This document shows, piece after piece, positions 38,419 through 48,500 of a stretch of 64,000 bases of DNA. The notes beneath the pieces were generated by a model. That model made no database searches, was not told the origin of the DNA, and saw nothing but the letters and a program-made list of their open reading frames with translations. The first letter of the stretch is position 1, and the number at the start of each line of letters is the position of its first letter. This DNA comes from an uncultured Pirellulales bacterium (GTDB taxonomy: Bacteria; Planctomycetota; Planctomycetia; Pirellulales; Thermoguttaceae). The stretch spans positions 62,001-126,000 of the forward strand of contig CALLPE010000029.1 in the NCBI GenBank assembly GCA_938015445.1, in the 5' to 3' direction. A program made the position numbers and the translations under genes.

Positions 38419-39939
38419 CTACAACCTGTCGGGCGTCCAGCGCGGACGCTCGAGCTTGGGCCTCTGTGCTGGCTGGCCTGAATCGCTCAGGTAGGCGTGC
38501 GGGGTGGCTTCCGCTGCTTCAGCCATTGGCAGATTTTCAACGTTGTGGACGGCACTCCCATTGTAGACGCCGCTTCCATTGTAGACGCCGCTTCCATTGT
38601 AGACGCCGCTTCCATTGTGGACGCCCCTTCCATTGTGGACAGCGCTTTCATTGTGGACAGCGCTTTGCACTGCATTTAGCGCCTCGCAATTTAGCGTCTG
38701 GCAACCTGCGGCAACCGCCGCGGCCGGCGCCGGCGGTGAAGGTGTTTGATGTAACGCCGTCTGCGGTGAACGGCTTTGCTGTAACATCGTCTGCGGTGAG
38801 GGCCTTCGCGATAACATTGTGTGCACCAAGCCGCCAGGGGCCGAACGCCATCCCTCATTATTTCGACCGCTTTGCGCGTCAAACGCCGGCGGCACCCGAC
38901 GCTGACTTTCCGCCTCATCGTGCTCGGCACGCTCCAGCAATTCAAGCGGGGGGTTAACCCGAATGGGCCGATCGGCGTGCAGCTTTCGCCCATCGCTGGT
39001 GATGTACCGCACGAACAAGTGCAGTCGCTCGTTTTGCGGCGGATGGGCGGGCCAGGGCATCTCCAGCTCGATCGCCCGGCCTGCGATCGTTGTGCGGAAG
39101 CTCCGAGCGATTTCATCTGGGGAGAAATCCCAACGGGCGATTCGGCCGGCAGGGCCATCCACAGCGGGATCGACGACCGCAACGGATATTTCGGCAGGGG
39201 CCTCGACCAGTCGACCTTGGGCGTCGCGCGGCTCGATGACCACCATCACACCTTCGCTGCCAGAACGGCGCCGCTTGTTATATCCGCCTGTCAGCAGTGG
39301 ATTTAGAGAGATGCTCACCACTTGGCGGCTGTCTGCGGCTTCCTTAGACGCCGATCGGACTTCCGTTTCGTCGGACTGGGCTGCCGGCTCATCCAACCCT
39401 GGGAGCATGGGGCCGGATGCGTGCGCGAAGCGGCCGGCCAACTCGGCGGCCCGATAGCTCGCCCCGGCGCCGTTGGGTATAGGTTCAGGGTGACGAACGG
39501 GCGGCTCAGATCCCGACGGGCCAGGCGACCGTTCAGGAGGGGTTTTATCCGGACCGCGGAACGCTTCGGGCAACTCGTTGGTCGGTTGGCCCGGCTCGAC
39601 GACCGGCGGACTGACGATTATCGTGTCATCGGCCGGTCGGGTGCCGCCGCGGCGTCGGGCCGGTTCGGTCACTGCGCGTGGCAACGTAGCCCCACCCGGC
39701 GGAATTGGTGCCGCATCCATTGTGTATTGTTGCGTTTTTAGCTGTCTGCGCAGTGTGGCCAGCTCGCGGCGACAGCTTTCCAGCATTTCCTCGTACTCGT
39801 CGACGCAATCTTCAAGTTGGTAGATACGGTCTTCTTGCAAGCGCAACTCGCGTTCTAGCAGCACCATATTCGGGTCGGTCCGACAACCCGACACAGCCAG
39901 ACATCCTGCTAACAGCGCCCAAACTGGCCAGGGTTTCAT
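38419..39939 (-). CDS. coiled-coil lipoprotein with in-frame repeat tail
   Basis: A 506-residue lipoprotein not recognised as a named family. The signal peptide ends in AVSGC, giving lipidated Cys19. Residues about 25-70 form a coiled coil (LLERELRLQEDRIYQLEDCV and RRELATLRRQLK). A Pro-rich linker follows. From about residue 205 to 335 is a beta-rich domain (VVSISLNPLLTGGYNKRR, RLHLFVRYITSDGRKLHADRPIRVNPP). The tail contains a decapeptide repeated three times and a hexapeptide, GSGVYN/SAVHN-like, repeated seven times, encoded by the 30-base and 18-base arrays. The coiled coil suggests oligomerisation at the membrane, with the tail exposed. Planctomycetes carry similar proteins of unknown role. 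Confidence 0.75.
   Translation of the reverse strand: MKPWPVWALLAGCLAVSGCRTDPNMVLLERELRLQEDRIYQLEDCVDEYEEMLESCRRELATLRRQLKTQQYTMDAAPIPPGGATLPRAVTEPARRRGGTRPADDTIIVSPPVVEPGQPTNELPEAFRGPDKTPPERSPGPSGSEPPVRHPEPIPNGAGASYRAAELAGRFAHASGPMLPGLDEPAAQSDETEVRSASKEAADSRQVVSISLNPLLTGGYNKRRRSGSEGVMVVIEPRDAQGRLVEAPAEISVAVVDPAVDGPAGRIARWDFSPDEIARSFRTTIAGRAIELEMPWPAHPPQNERLHLFVRYITSDGRKLHADRPIRVNPPLELLERAEHDEAESQRRVPPAFDAQSGRNNEGWRSAPGGLVHTMLSRRPSPQTMLQQSRSPQTALHQTPSPPAPAAAVAAGCQTLNCEALNAVQSAVHNESAVHNGRGVHNGSGVYNGSGVYNGSGVYNGSAVHNVENLPMAEAAEATPHAYLSDSGQPAQRPKLERPRWTPDRL
38541..38666. repeat. 18-base in-frame tandem array, seven copies
   Basis: The unit is CATTGTAGACGCCGCTTC, identical in three adjoining copies (38559-38612), with base changes in the flanking ones. 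It encodes hexapeptides such as GSGVYN and SAVHN on the minus strand within the tail of the lipoprotein gene. The length is exactly 7 x 18 bases. Confidence 0.95.
38735..38824. repeat. 30-base in-frame tandem array, three copies
   Basis: Three diverged copies start at 38735, 38765 and 38795, each beginning GGTGA and ending TGC. They encode decapeptides of the form QTMLQQSRSP on the minus strand, just upstream (in gene direction) of the 18-base array. Confidence 0.9.
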
Positions 39940-40155
39940 CTAACACCTCACGTGCCGCAAAGCCTGCACGGCCCAAACACCGCAGGCAATGCTTGCAAGT
40001 AAGCCTCCGATTGTCTTGCCTGCAACGACTATTCGAGGAGAAACATCCGCGGCGCCCTCATGTCGCCGGGCAGTTGCAGGTAGCACTCCGTTGCCTTGTG
40101 GAATGTGTAGGATAAGCTTCTTTGCCTTGTGTGATGAAAAGTATAAGCCTCGCCG

Positions 40156-40761
40156 TCACCCGTTTTGGGATTTATTTTCCGGTGCGTGTTCGATCACAGA
40201 ATCGATCAATCCGTACTCCAACGCTTCCTCTGCCGACATGAAACGATCGCGGTCCGTATCGCGTTCGATCACCTCCAAGGGTCGGCCGGTGTGCTTCAGC
40301 AGGATGCGATTCATCCGTTCCTTGATTTTGATGAACTCTCGGGCGTGGATAAGGATGTCTTCGGCGCTGCCTTCCACGCCGGCCATCGGTTGGTGGATCA
40401 TGATGCGCGAGTTGGGCAGTGCGCGACGTTTTCCCGCACTGCCTGCCGCTAGCAATATGGCGGCCATCGACGCGGCCTGGCCTACGCAGTACGTTGCCAC
40501 GTCGCAATTTATGAATTGCATTGTGTCGTAAATGGCCAGTCCGGCGGTAATGCTGCCGCCGGGCGAGTTTATGTACAGATGCACGTCCGCCTTCGAGTCT
40601 TCCGATTGGAGGAACAGCAACTGAGCGATGACGCAATTAGCGACTTCGTCGGTAATTTGCGAGCCGAGAAAGACGATACGGTCTTTCAGCAGGCGGGAAT
40701 AGATATCCATCGCCCGCTCTTCCCGACCGCTTTTTTCGATTACAAACGGAATCAGGGGCAT
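40156..40761 (-). CDS. clpP: ATP-dependent Clp protease proteolytic subunit (second copy)
   Basis: A serine peptidase subunit of 201 residues. The catalytic Ser98 is in GQAASMAA and His123 in RIMIHQP, with the Asp in [15 protein letters not shown]-type (here [13 protein letters not shown]) and the C-terminal [10 protein letters not shown] block are standard. The start at 40761 ([10 protein letters not shown]) matches the family, and GAAGGAG precedes it. It is the last gene of tig-clpP-clpP, 16 bases after the first clpP. Two different ClpP subunits may form mixed rings. No clpX follows, unlike the common tig-clpP-clpX order. Confidence 0.95.
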   Translation of the reverse strand: MPLIPFVIEKSGREERAMDIYSRLLKDRIVFLGSQITDEVANCVIAQLLFLQSEDSKADVHLYINSPGGSITAGLAIYDTMQFINCDVATYCVGQAASMAAILLAAGSAGKRRALPNSRIMIHQPMAGVEGSAEDILIHAREFIKIKERMNRILLKHTGRPLEVIERDTDRDRFMSAEEALEYGLIDSVIEHAPENKSQNG

Positions 40762-40777
40762 CGCCAGTTCAGCTCCT

Positions 40778-41431
40778 TCACGGTTCCTCGTCTTCGCCGG
40801 CGGCTTTTTGCTTGGTGAGTATATCGTCCACCAGCCCATAGGCCTTGGCTTCCTCGGCGGTCATATAGAAATCGCGGTCGGTGTCTTTGGCTATCTGCTC
40901 GATGGGTTTGCCGGTGTGTTCGGCTAGAATGCGATTGAGGACTTCGCGCGTTCGCAGGATTTCGCGGGCTTGGATTTCGATGTCCGACACCTGACCGCCA
41001 ACCGCACCATACGGCTGGTGGATCATCACCTTCGCATGAGGCAGCGCGAACCGCTTGCCCTTGGCCCCACCCGCCAACAGCACCGCGCCACCGCTGGCCG
41101 CCAAACCGACGCAATAGGTGGCCACCGGGCAACTGAGGATTTGCATGGTATCGTAAATGGCCAGGGTGGCGGAAACGCTTCCGCCAGGAGAATTTATGTA
41201 AAAGTGGATGTCTTTGCGGCGGTTTTCGCTTTGCAAGTAAAGCAGCTTCATCACCACTTCGTTGGCGTTGCCGTCGTGGATTTCGCCTTGAAGCAGGATG
41301 ATACGATTCTCCAGCAGCAGGTCGCCGAGGGTCATCTGCCGCTGGCGCTGATACTCGCGGTAAGAAAGCCTGGGATCAGGCCGGGCCGGCCCGAGTATGC
41401 TGTTCATAAGCTTCGATTCACGCTTGGACAT
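40778..41431 (-). CDS. clpP: ATP-dependent Clp protease proteolytic subunit (first copy)
   Basis: A ClpP paralog of 217 residues (an alternative start is at 41407). Catalytic Ser113 lies in GLAASGGA, His138 in KVMIHQP, and the Asp in AKDTDRD, so the triad is complete. The N terminus is longer than in the second copy, with [22 protein letters not shown]. The [13 protein letters not shown] block is typical. It lies six bases after the trigger factor stop, indicating an operon. The sequence around the active-site serine (ASGG in place of ASMG) differs from the usual form, which fits a specialised subunit of a two-component ClpP. Confidence 0.94.
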   Translation of the reverse strand: MSKRESKLMNSILGPARPDPRLSYREYQRQRQMTLGDLLLENRIILLQGEIHDGNANEVVMKLLYLQSENRRKDIHFYINSPGGSVSATLAIYDTMQILSCPVATYCVGLAASGGAVLLAGGAKGKRFALPHAKVMIHQPYGAVGGQVSDIEIQAREILRTREVLNRILAEHTGKPIEQIAKDTDRDFYMTAEEAKAYGLVDDILTKQKAAGEDEEP

Positions 41432-41437
41432 GGGGTG

Positions 41438-43000
41438 CTATATGCGCGGCAGCGGCGTTTCGGGTCTTCCTGCGGGGGCCGGTTCGCCTGGGCCGGGTTT
41501 GGCTTCGGGAATGTCCGGCTCTTCGTGGCAAACGGCCGCATCCAGCGCGGCCTCTTGAGGCTGCGGAAACTCGAAAGGAACCGGCTCGAACTGCGCGTGT
41601 TCCAGTATCTTGTCTACCACCTTCCGCTCGATTATCTGGTTGCGGAGCACATCCATCGATTCGGACTTCTCCAGCCGGGCACGGACTCGCCGCGGAGGTT
41701 CTCCCAGACGAGCGGCAATACGGCGGATTTCCTCCTCGTAGTCATCCGGGTCGGCTTCGATCTTCTCTTCCTCAGCGATCCGCTCCAGAATGAAGTGCTC
41801 TTTTAGCGCCCTAGCCGTGCTCCATTCGATATTCCGCCGTAAAAAGTTCACCCGCGCCTTTATCTCCTCGTCGGAAAAACCGGCCGATTGCATGTCCAGC
41901 ACCGCTCGCTCCAATTCCCGACGGCTTTGCCGTGCCAGCAGTCGCGGGGGCAGTTCCCAATCGGCCGACGCCGTCAGCAGCTCGGTGATCTGCTCGCGGG
42001 CTGCCTTGCGCTGTTCATACCGCACGCGCTCTTCCAAGCTCTCCTTGACCGCGTCGCGGAGGTCGGCTTCCAGCTCGAAACCGCCCAACTCCGAAAGCAG
42101 CTCCGGCGTAATCTCAGGAAGTTCCAGCTTCTTGACTTCCAAGACCTCTATCTCCACGTCGACCATTTGGCCGCGCAGCGACTCGTCTCCCGCTGAGCTG
42201 GCAATGGTGGCCTTGGCGCTGCGGGTCTCTCCGGCCCGCACTCCCAGCAATAGCGACTTCAGACCGACAATCTCCGCATCGTGAAAAGTAAGCCGGTCCC
42301 GAATCGGAAACGACTGATCCCGAAGCACGCGGATCGTCCGCTCGCCGTGTTTGAACGTCAAATTGGCAGTAACATAGTCCCCTTCTTGGGCCGGGCTGTC
42401 CACGGGAGCGAGAGTCCCTCGCTCGGCCAGCAGACGCTTCAACGCCTGTTCCACATCCTCTCGAAGGACCTCGCGCTCGGGCCGGCGGATTTTCAAACCT
42501 TTCCAGTTGGGCAATTCGAACTCGGGACGTACCTCGACGTCGAACTCGAAGACGAACGGGCCTTCGTTGGGCAATTCCAGGGCATCAACCTCCAGCTCCG
42601 GCTCGCCTATGGCCACCAGACGTTTCTCGCCTATGATTTGCTGCAAGGCGTCGGCCACCAGCGCGTATTTTACCTGAGTCGACACCTGCTTGCGGAACCG
42701 GTGCTCGATGAGCTTTCGTGGTGCTCGACCTGGGCGAAACCCCGGCACCTGCGCAGTACGGACCAGCTCGGAGTACTCCCTATCCAAGTAGCGGTCGATG
42801 TCTTCGCGGGGAATGGTCACCGTAACGTGGCGCTCGCATGCGCCGCGGGCTTCGGCCCTAAGGTCCAATTGCAGCTTTTGCACCTCCTGCTCTTGCTCGG
42901 TTTGCTCTTCCTGCAACTGGTCCAAGTCGGCCGAATCGACGAGTTGTTCGGGCGAGTCTTCCATCAAGTCGTCCGGGTTGGAATTGTCTCTATCCGTCAT
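41438..43000 (-). CDS. tig: trigger factor
   Basis: The ribosome-associated chaperone that meets nascent chains at the exit tunnel. The protein is about 520 residues, longer than the usual 430 because of an acidic N-terminal extension (about 50 residues, QEEQTEQEQEVQKL) and a Pro-rich C-terminal tail. The ribosome-binding signature is PGFRPGRAPRKLIE, close to the classic GFRxGK motif. The PPIase-type middle domain and a long helical C-terminal domain follow. The start at 43000 (MTDRDNSNPDD) lies 38 bases after tRNA-Gly on the same strand. It heads the tig-clpP-clpP operon, joining folding with degradation. Confidence 0.93.
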   Translation of the reverse strand: MTDRDNSNPDDLMEDSPEQLVDSADLDQLQEEQTEQEQEVQKLQLDLRAEARGACERHVTVTIPREDIDRYLDREYSELVRTAQVPGFRPGRAPRKLIEHRFRKQVSTQVKYALVADALQQIIGEKRLVAIGEPELEVDALELPNEGPFVFEFDVEVRPEFELPNWKGLKIRRPEREVLREDVEQALKRLLAERGTLAPVDSPAQEGDYVTANLTFKHGERTIRVLRDQSFPIRDRLTFHDAEIVGLKSLLLGVRAGETRSAKATIASSAGDESLRGQMVDVEIEVLEVKKLELPEITPELLSELGGFELEADLRDAVKESLEERVRYEQRKAAREQITELLTASADWELPPRLLARQSRRELERAVLDMQSAGFSDEEIKARVNFLRRNIEWSTARALKEHFILERIAEEEKIEADPDDYEEEIRRIAARLGEPPRRVRARLEKSESMDVLRNQIIERKVVDKILEHAQFEPVPFEFPQPQEAALDAAVCHEEPDIPEAKPGPGEPAPAGRPETPLPRI

Positions 43001-43037
43001 TGTGTTCGCCGCCCTGGGTGATCCCAAAAACAACCAG

Positions 43038-43110
43038 AGCGGGTGATGGGACTCGAACCCACGACAACCACGTTGGCAACGTGGTGCTCTACCAACTGAG
43101 CTACACCCGC
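43038..43110 (-). tRNA. tRNA-Gly (anticodon GCC)
   Basis: A full cloverleaf on the minus strand: acceptor GCGGGTG/CACCCGC, D arm with AGCTCAGTTGGTAGAGC, anticodon stem CCACG/CGTGG with loop TTGCCAA, and T arm GTGGG-TTCGAGT-CCCAT. Anticodon GCC reads GGC and GGT. The discriminator is T and CCA is not encoded. The tig start is only 38 bases downstream on the same strand. Confidence 0.96.
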
Positions 43111-43831
43111 CTGAGTAAACACAGTGCCGTTGGCGTCGAGCGTCGGCACGCGGTCGGCCGACCTTCGCACGCTGCGGTTATAAGTTAGGCAATTATAGGT
43201 TTCAGTTTACCCCTTTCAAGACCACTTGGCTTTAGCTACCTGCCACGCCTAGCTTTTTAATTCTTCCCAGTTTGTGCAAACAGCCTTTAACCGCCGGTGC
43301 CAAAAACCCTCTACGCCCGCTGCATACCGGGAAAGGTCGAGCCGCAGTCAAATAGCACCAGCAGCAGTGCCCCGGATTACCTCTATGATCCAACCTATTA
43401 GCTTATCCAATTATCCGCGGCGCGCGAAGATACCCCACACCGCGATAATACTCCGGGAGGGAGTCCGCCGGGCTTTGTGCTGGACTAGTGTCGGGGTGCC
43501 GGCCACCGACCGTGCTCAAGCTCGGGCGCAGCCGGCCGCTTAGAGCCGCGTTTAATCCGCTGCGTATAGCAGGCAGCATTTTAGCAGCTCAGTATAGCAG
43601 CGTTCCGACAATTAGAGTTTTACAAAACATGGCGCGTGTGCCAAGCGCTGGCGGCTGGAGAAAGTGGCATTTCAAGCAATAAAAGGCCGCTGCCCAACGC
43701 CCCGGCCGCTTCGGGCCACTGACAGGCACGACCGGCAGCCGCTGCTACCCTCTCCGCCTTCTTATACCGCGCCCTTATAGCGCGACCCTCTTGTTGTCCT
43801 CCGTCGCCGGCCTTATCTCGGGCGGTCATGG
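43111..43831. other. long intergenic region, nothing recognised
   Basis: About 720 bases upstream of tRNA-Gly and downstream of the TPR gene, both on the minus strand. The tRNA-tig promoter must lie near 43120-43200, but no clear consensus is visible. The rest holds no recognised gene or RNA. Confidence 0.4.
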
Positions 43832-43978
43832 GTTTTTGTCCGGCAGCGTGGAACCCGTGTTCGGCAGGGTAGGCGTTCTGTCCGGCAGTAGAGGCTTTTT
43901 GTCCGGTGTCAGGGAGTTTTGTTCGGCGGCGCGGGCTTTTTGTCCGGTTGTGCGGGCTTCTTATCCGACGGCGTTTGT
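43832..43978. repeat. 21-base tandem array, seven copies, crossing a stop codon
   Basis: The plus-strand unit core is TTTTTGTCCGGCAG with a variable second half. Copies start at 43832, 43853, 43874, 43895, 43916, 43937 and 43958. On the minus strand it encodes heptapeptides of the type AQPDKKP. The last three copies in plus coordinates are coding in the TPR gene, the stop lies in the fourth, and the first three follow the stop. Confidence 0.92.
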
Positions 43979-45447
43979 TGAGCCGGCCGGATGACCATCG
44001 GATCGCTGCTGCGGTACTTCAACATCAGATTGATCAGTTTGATCCGCTCGGGATGCTCAGGCTCGATGTCCAGCACCATTCGCCAGTGTGCTATAGCTTC
44101 GGCATACTTCTGCGCTTCTTCGTAGGCGTAACCGAGTTTTAGGTGCAAAGAGGCGGTTTGCGGGCTTTCGGCTACCGCTTTGACCAAGTACTCGATGTAT
44201 TTCTCTAGATTGCCGGCCTGATTGTACTGGTCGGCCACGGCCTGATAGGCCTCAACGCGGATGGCCTTGTACGCCTCCGGGTTGAGCTTGATGGCCTGCT
44301 CCAGCAGCTCGAGATACCGATCGTACTGCCCGCTGCCAAACGCCGCCTGTGCGAAGTAGTAGTAGAACAGGGCCTTGTCCTGCTCTACTTTCGGCTCGAT
44401 CTGCGCGAACATATCGTAGGCCTGGGCATAACGATGGGCGTTCAAGTAGATAGTCGCCAGCAGCACGCGGATGTCGGGCCGGTCTTCGATCCCATCGGCC
44501 AACGCCTTGGCCACTTGATACACGGCTGAAGTCTCCGGGGCGCAGCGGAAAGCGTCTTTCTGTCCCGGTGCTGGCTCGATCAGGTACCACAGGCCGTCGA
44601 GCATCCCTGGCTTGCCCGAAGGCACAATGCGCACCGCAATCTGCCCGAAGTAGTTTCGCAGATTGAAGTACGCCGAGCCTAACTTGTAGCGGAGCACAGG
44701 GCTGTCTAGGCCCAGCCGCAAGGCCGTCTGATAAGACTCGGCAGCGAGGGCGAAGAAGTTTTCGGCCAAATAGATATTGCCAAGCTGGTAATGGTCTGAA
44801 GCGCTTTGGCTATTCAGTTTGATGGCTTCTTCGTAATACTTGCGCGCCTTCTCGGTTTGGCCCAGATTGTTATGGGCCTCGGCCAGCATGTGATAACTGG
44901 GATAATCGTGGCGGTACTTCAGCAGCGGTTCCAGGATGCGGACCACGTCGTTCCAGCGCTTGGCATTCGAGTATAACTCTGCCAGAGTCTGGCCGGCCTC
45001 CACGTGATCGGGGGCCGTTTTGAGGATTTCCTCCAAATGCACAGCCGCCTGATCGTCTCTGCCGGCGTAGCGATACGCCCGGGCAAGCGCCAGCCGATAG
45101 CTGCTCTTGGTCTTGTCCAGCGCCGCGGCCTTGGAAAGCAGGTCGATCGCTTCCTGGTGTTTGCCCTGAAATAGAGCCTCGCGGCCTTTGGTGTAAAGCT
45201 GCTCGGCTTCGTTTTGCGGACTGGCGGCCTGTGTGGGGTTTGATTTGGGCTTTTCGGCCTCTGCCGCTGTGGCCCCACCGCCGGCCGAGCTTTCGGCCGG
45301 GCCTGCGGGTGCTGGCGCTGCGGATGGTGCTGCTTTTTCCGAAGGTTGACCGCCTTCCGGCGCTGCCTCGACCGAAATGGCCACCGCAGCACCGACGCCA
45401 AGTATCAACACCGCCAGCCAGTAATGCAGGTTTCTGTGCAGCCGCAT
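43909..45447 (-). CDS. secreted TPR-repeat protein (512 residues)
   Basis: A signal peptide (WLAVLILGVGAAVAISVEA) is followed by an Ala/Pro/Glu-rich linker to about residue 80, then TPR motifs to about residue 475. Clear units are EAEQLYTKGREALFQGKHQEA (in parts), KARKYYEEAIKLNSQSA, EYLVKAVAESPQTASLHLKLG and EAIAHWRMVLDIEPEHPE. The middle part (NYFGQIAVRIVPSGKPGML) interrupts the repeats. The tail is a heptapeptide array, SDKKPAQPDKKPAPPNKTP. The stop codon appears to result from a one-base shift in that array. It lies 122 bases after a giant TPR gene on the same strand, so both may form one operon. TPR domains bind proteins; the partners are unknown. Confidence 0.85.
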   Translation of the reverse strand: MRLHRNLHYWLAVLILGVGAAVAISVEAAPEGGQPSEKAAPSAAPAPAGPAESSAGGGATAAEAEKPKSNPTQAASPQNEAEQLYTKGREALFQGKHQEAIDLLSKAAALDKTKSSYRLALARAYRYAGRDDQAAVHLEEILKTAPDHVEAGQTLAELYSNAKRWNDVVRILEPLLKYRHDYPSYHMLAEAHNNLGQTEKARKYYEEAIKLNSQSASDHYQLGNIYLAENFFALAAESYQTALRLGLDSPVLRYKLGSAYFNLRNYFGQIAVRIVPSGKPGMLDGLWYLIEPAPGQKDAFRCAPETSAVYQVAKALADGIEDRPDIRVLLATIYLNAHRYAQAYDMFAQIEPKVEQDKALFYYYFAQAAFGSGQYDRYLELLEQAIKLNPEAYKAIRVEAYQAVADQYNQAGNLEKYIEYLVKAVAESPQTASLHLKLGYAYEEAQKYAEAIAHWRMVLDIEPEHPERIKLINLMLKYRSSDPMVIRPAQQTPSDKKPAQPDKKPAPPNKTP

Positions 45448-45569
45448 GACTTATCCTCCACGGTTGATTGTCTACGTATTCACAAGTGCAGGCCCCTGCC
45501 GCAGTCGGAACCTCGCAAAGCGAAAGATGTGCCGGGCGGCAAACCTGCTCGCCTCAGAAACATCGAACC

Positions 45570-48500
45570 TCACAATCGGTAAGTCTTGATCCAGTTGATC
45601 TGTGCTTTTGCTTTGGCCACCAGGGGGCCGTCGGGGAAGTTGTTGATGTAGTTGTTGTAGGAATCCATGGCCGCCACCCATTGTCCCAGCCGCTCGTAGC
45701 ATTCGGCAATGGCGAACTGCGCTGCGCCGGCGTTGGGGCTACGGCGGTAGTTGCGCAGGAAAGAGGTATAGGCTTCGATCGCCTCGGCATACTTGCCTTC
45801 GCGTTCGTAGTATTGGGCGATTTTCCACGAAGCATCCTCGGCCACAGCGGTACCGCTGAACTGGCGGACGATCTCCAGCCACGTTTGCAAGGCCGCCTTG
45901 GGGTCTTTCAGCCGCTGGTCGTAGATGTTGGCCATCTGGAGCAAAGCCACATCGGCCTTGTTGGAGCCGACAATCTTCGCCGTGGCCTGATAGGCCTCCA
46001 CCGCCTTGCGCAGCGCGGCGTTGATCTTGTCTTGCCGGTCGGCCATCTGCGCAGCGCTGAGGGCTTCGACATCCTGTTCGGCTTTCTGAGCGAAGAGCAT
46101 CACGTTGGCGTCGAAGAACTGTGCGCGGCCGAAAGCCTCGGCCGCCTCTTGCACTTCGGCTTCTTTGCCTTTCCCAGCCGCTTTCAAGCCGGCGATGCGT
46201 TCGCGCTGCGACGCCTCGATACTCCGTCGCTCCATTTGCAACGCCTGGTAAGCACCGCGTTGGGCTACCTCCTTGGCCTCTTCGCGCGTCTTTTCGCGCG
46301 TGGCCACCGCCAGCCGGTCCGCCTCGTCCTCGTAGCTCCTGCCGACCAGGAACATGGCGTCGCCGGCCAGCGGACTGGTGGGGTACTTGGCGGCCACTTC
46401 ACGGAGAGCCTCGCGGGCCTTGTCGGTCTCGCCCAAGGCCAGATACGCCGTGCCTATCTCGTACAGCGCAGGAGCGGCCACGTAGCTTTCCGGCCAGTTG
46501 GAGACCACCTTGCGGAACTCGATGATCGCCTTGACAGGATTCGACAACTGGCTGCGCACGATAGCGCCAATCTGATACTGGGCGTCGAACGCCTTGCGCT
46601 GGCCTTTCTCGTCGACCAACGCCTGATAGCGCGCCAGGTCTTTGAGGATTTCGATGCGCCGGTTGGCTTCGGCCACGCGGCCGTCTTGCGGATAAGCCGC
46701 CACAAAGTCGCGGTAGGCGGCGGCCGCCTCGTCCCAGCGGCTCAGGTTGATGGTGCACTCGGCTATCGCCCATTTGGCCTCTTGCACCCACTGGCCCGTG
46801 GGATACTCGTTTATCACCCGCTGGTACGCGACAATGGCGTCGGTCCACGCCTCGTTGGCCTGGTGGATTTGTCCGATCATCGTCAGCGACTGACCGGCCT
46901 GCGGATGCCGCGGAAAGCCGTTGACGAACAACTCCAGCACGTACAGAGCTTCCACCCAACGCTTCTGCTGCTTTAGCTCGGTGCCGATTTGCAGAACGGC
47001 GGCCTGGGCGGCCTCGTCGCTTCCGCCTCGGTCGAAGTTTACCTCCAGGTAAGCCTCGGCGGCCTTCAGCGGCCTTTTCAGTCTGGTGTGGTAGGTCTGC
47101 GCGGTCGTCAGCGCCGCCTGCTGGGCCAGCGGATGCAACGGATCGTGATTGCGCAACTGGTTCCAAACGGCGATGGCCTCGTCGAAGAATCCGCGCCGCT
47201 CGATCTCCTCGGCTATCTCCCACAACATTTGTGGAATAGAGCCAAGCTTGGGATGATCCGGATACCGCAACGAAACCCCGTGCAGCTCGCGCGCTGCACG
47301 CACGTACTGCCCACGAGCGAGCGTGGGACTAACGGCCGCGATCGTCCGCGCCTCGGAAAGAAAGCTGGTGGCGTTGTCCCATTGGGCCTCCTGCTGGCAG
47401 CTCTTTTCCCTGGGGAAATCGGAGACAATCTTGACCAGTTCTTCCCGTGCAGCGGCAAAGCGCCGCGCCACTTCGGCCAGCAATACTTGCCGCGGCACGT
47501 GACGCTCCAACGGACGTGCAGCCCAGGCCAGTCGATCCCGCGCGATCTCCAGCCGCAACTGAGGAAGCTGCGAATCAGCCGGATTGTCCGACAGGAACTT
47601 GGCGGCCAGCGCTGCTGCCCGCTCCCATTGCGTCAAACCGCGCCAGTGATTGACCATCACCAGTATTTCGGCGCGAGCTTGCTCGGCGGTGGCGGTCGTC
47701 GGGTATTTCTGGCGGACCGCCTGGAAAATGTCGTACGCGGCGGCAATGGCCTTCTCTTGCCGGGCCAGCTCCTCTTCGGAAACCACCATTGCCGGCAGGG
47801 CTTGCTGCGCTTGCTCCCCTTCTGCTTGTTGGGCCACAGGCTGGTTGTAGGCAACCTGTTCGCGCAGTTGCGCCACCAGGGTAGCGCGTTGCGACTCCTG
47901 GCGGCGGATCAGCGCCAGCAGCTCGGCGTCGCGCTTCGACTCGGCAGTTTCTGCACCCAGGCGAGATTCATGCGTGCTCATAGGTTTAGACGCAGGCGCT
48001 GGGGCACGAGGCGAAGGCTTCACGGGCGAGGGCTGTTCGGCCGGGCGGGATTGCGGCTTGTCGGCCCGCGCGTCAGCAACTCGGTTCGACAGGCTTCCGT
48101 CTGGACGCGCGCCGGCGGCACCCGAGCCGGGCAACGTTAAGGCGTCACCATGCATACTTAGCTTGTCGCCAAGCTCATCTTTTTCCATCCGATCCCAATC
48201 GTCCCAGCCTCCGGTCTCTGAACCCAAGAACATTCCCGCCAGCAGCGTCTCGCCGGACGGCTCGCCCTGCCCGTGCAACCCGGCGGCAGTAAGCGCAGTA
48301 AGTACTTCCCGTGCATGGTCTGGGATGGCTTGACCCATCTGGCACACGCCCCGGGCGAACTCCAACCGTTCCGGGCGCCGCACGGGTAGTTTCGATTGGA
48401 GCAGCTCGGCGTAGATCCCTTCGGCCACGCCCCAGGCATCCGCCCGCGCGTACTCCAACGCCACGCCCAATATGCTGTTGATTGCACCGGCCGCCAGCGA

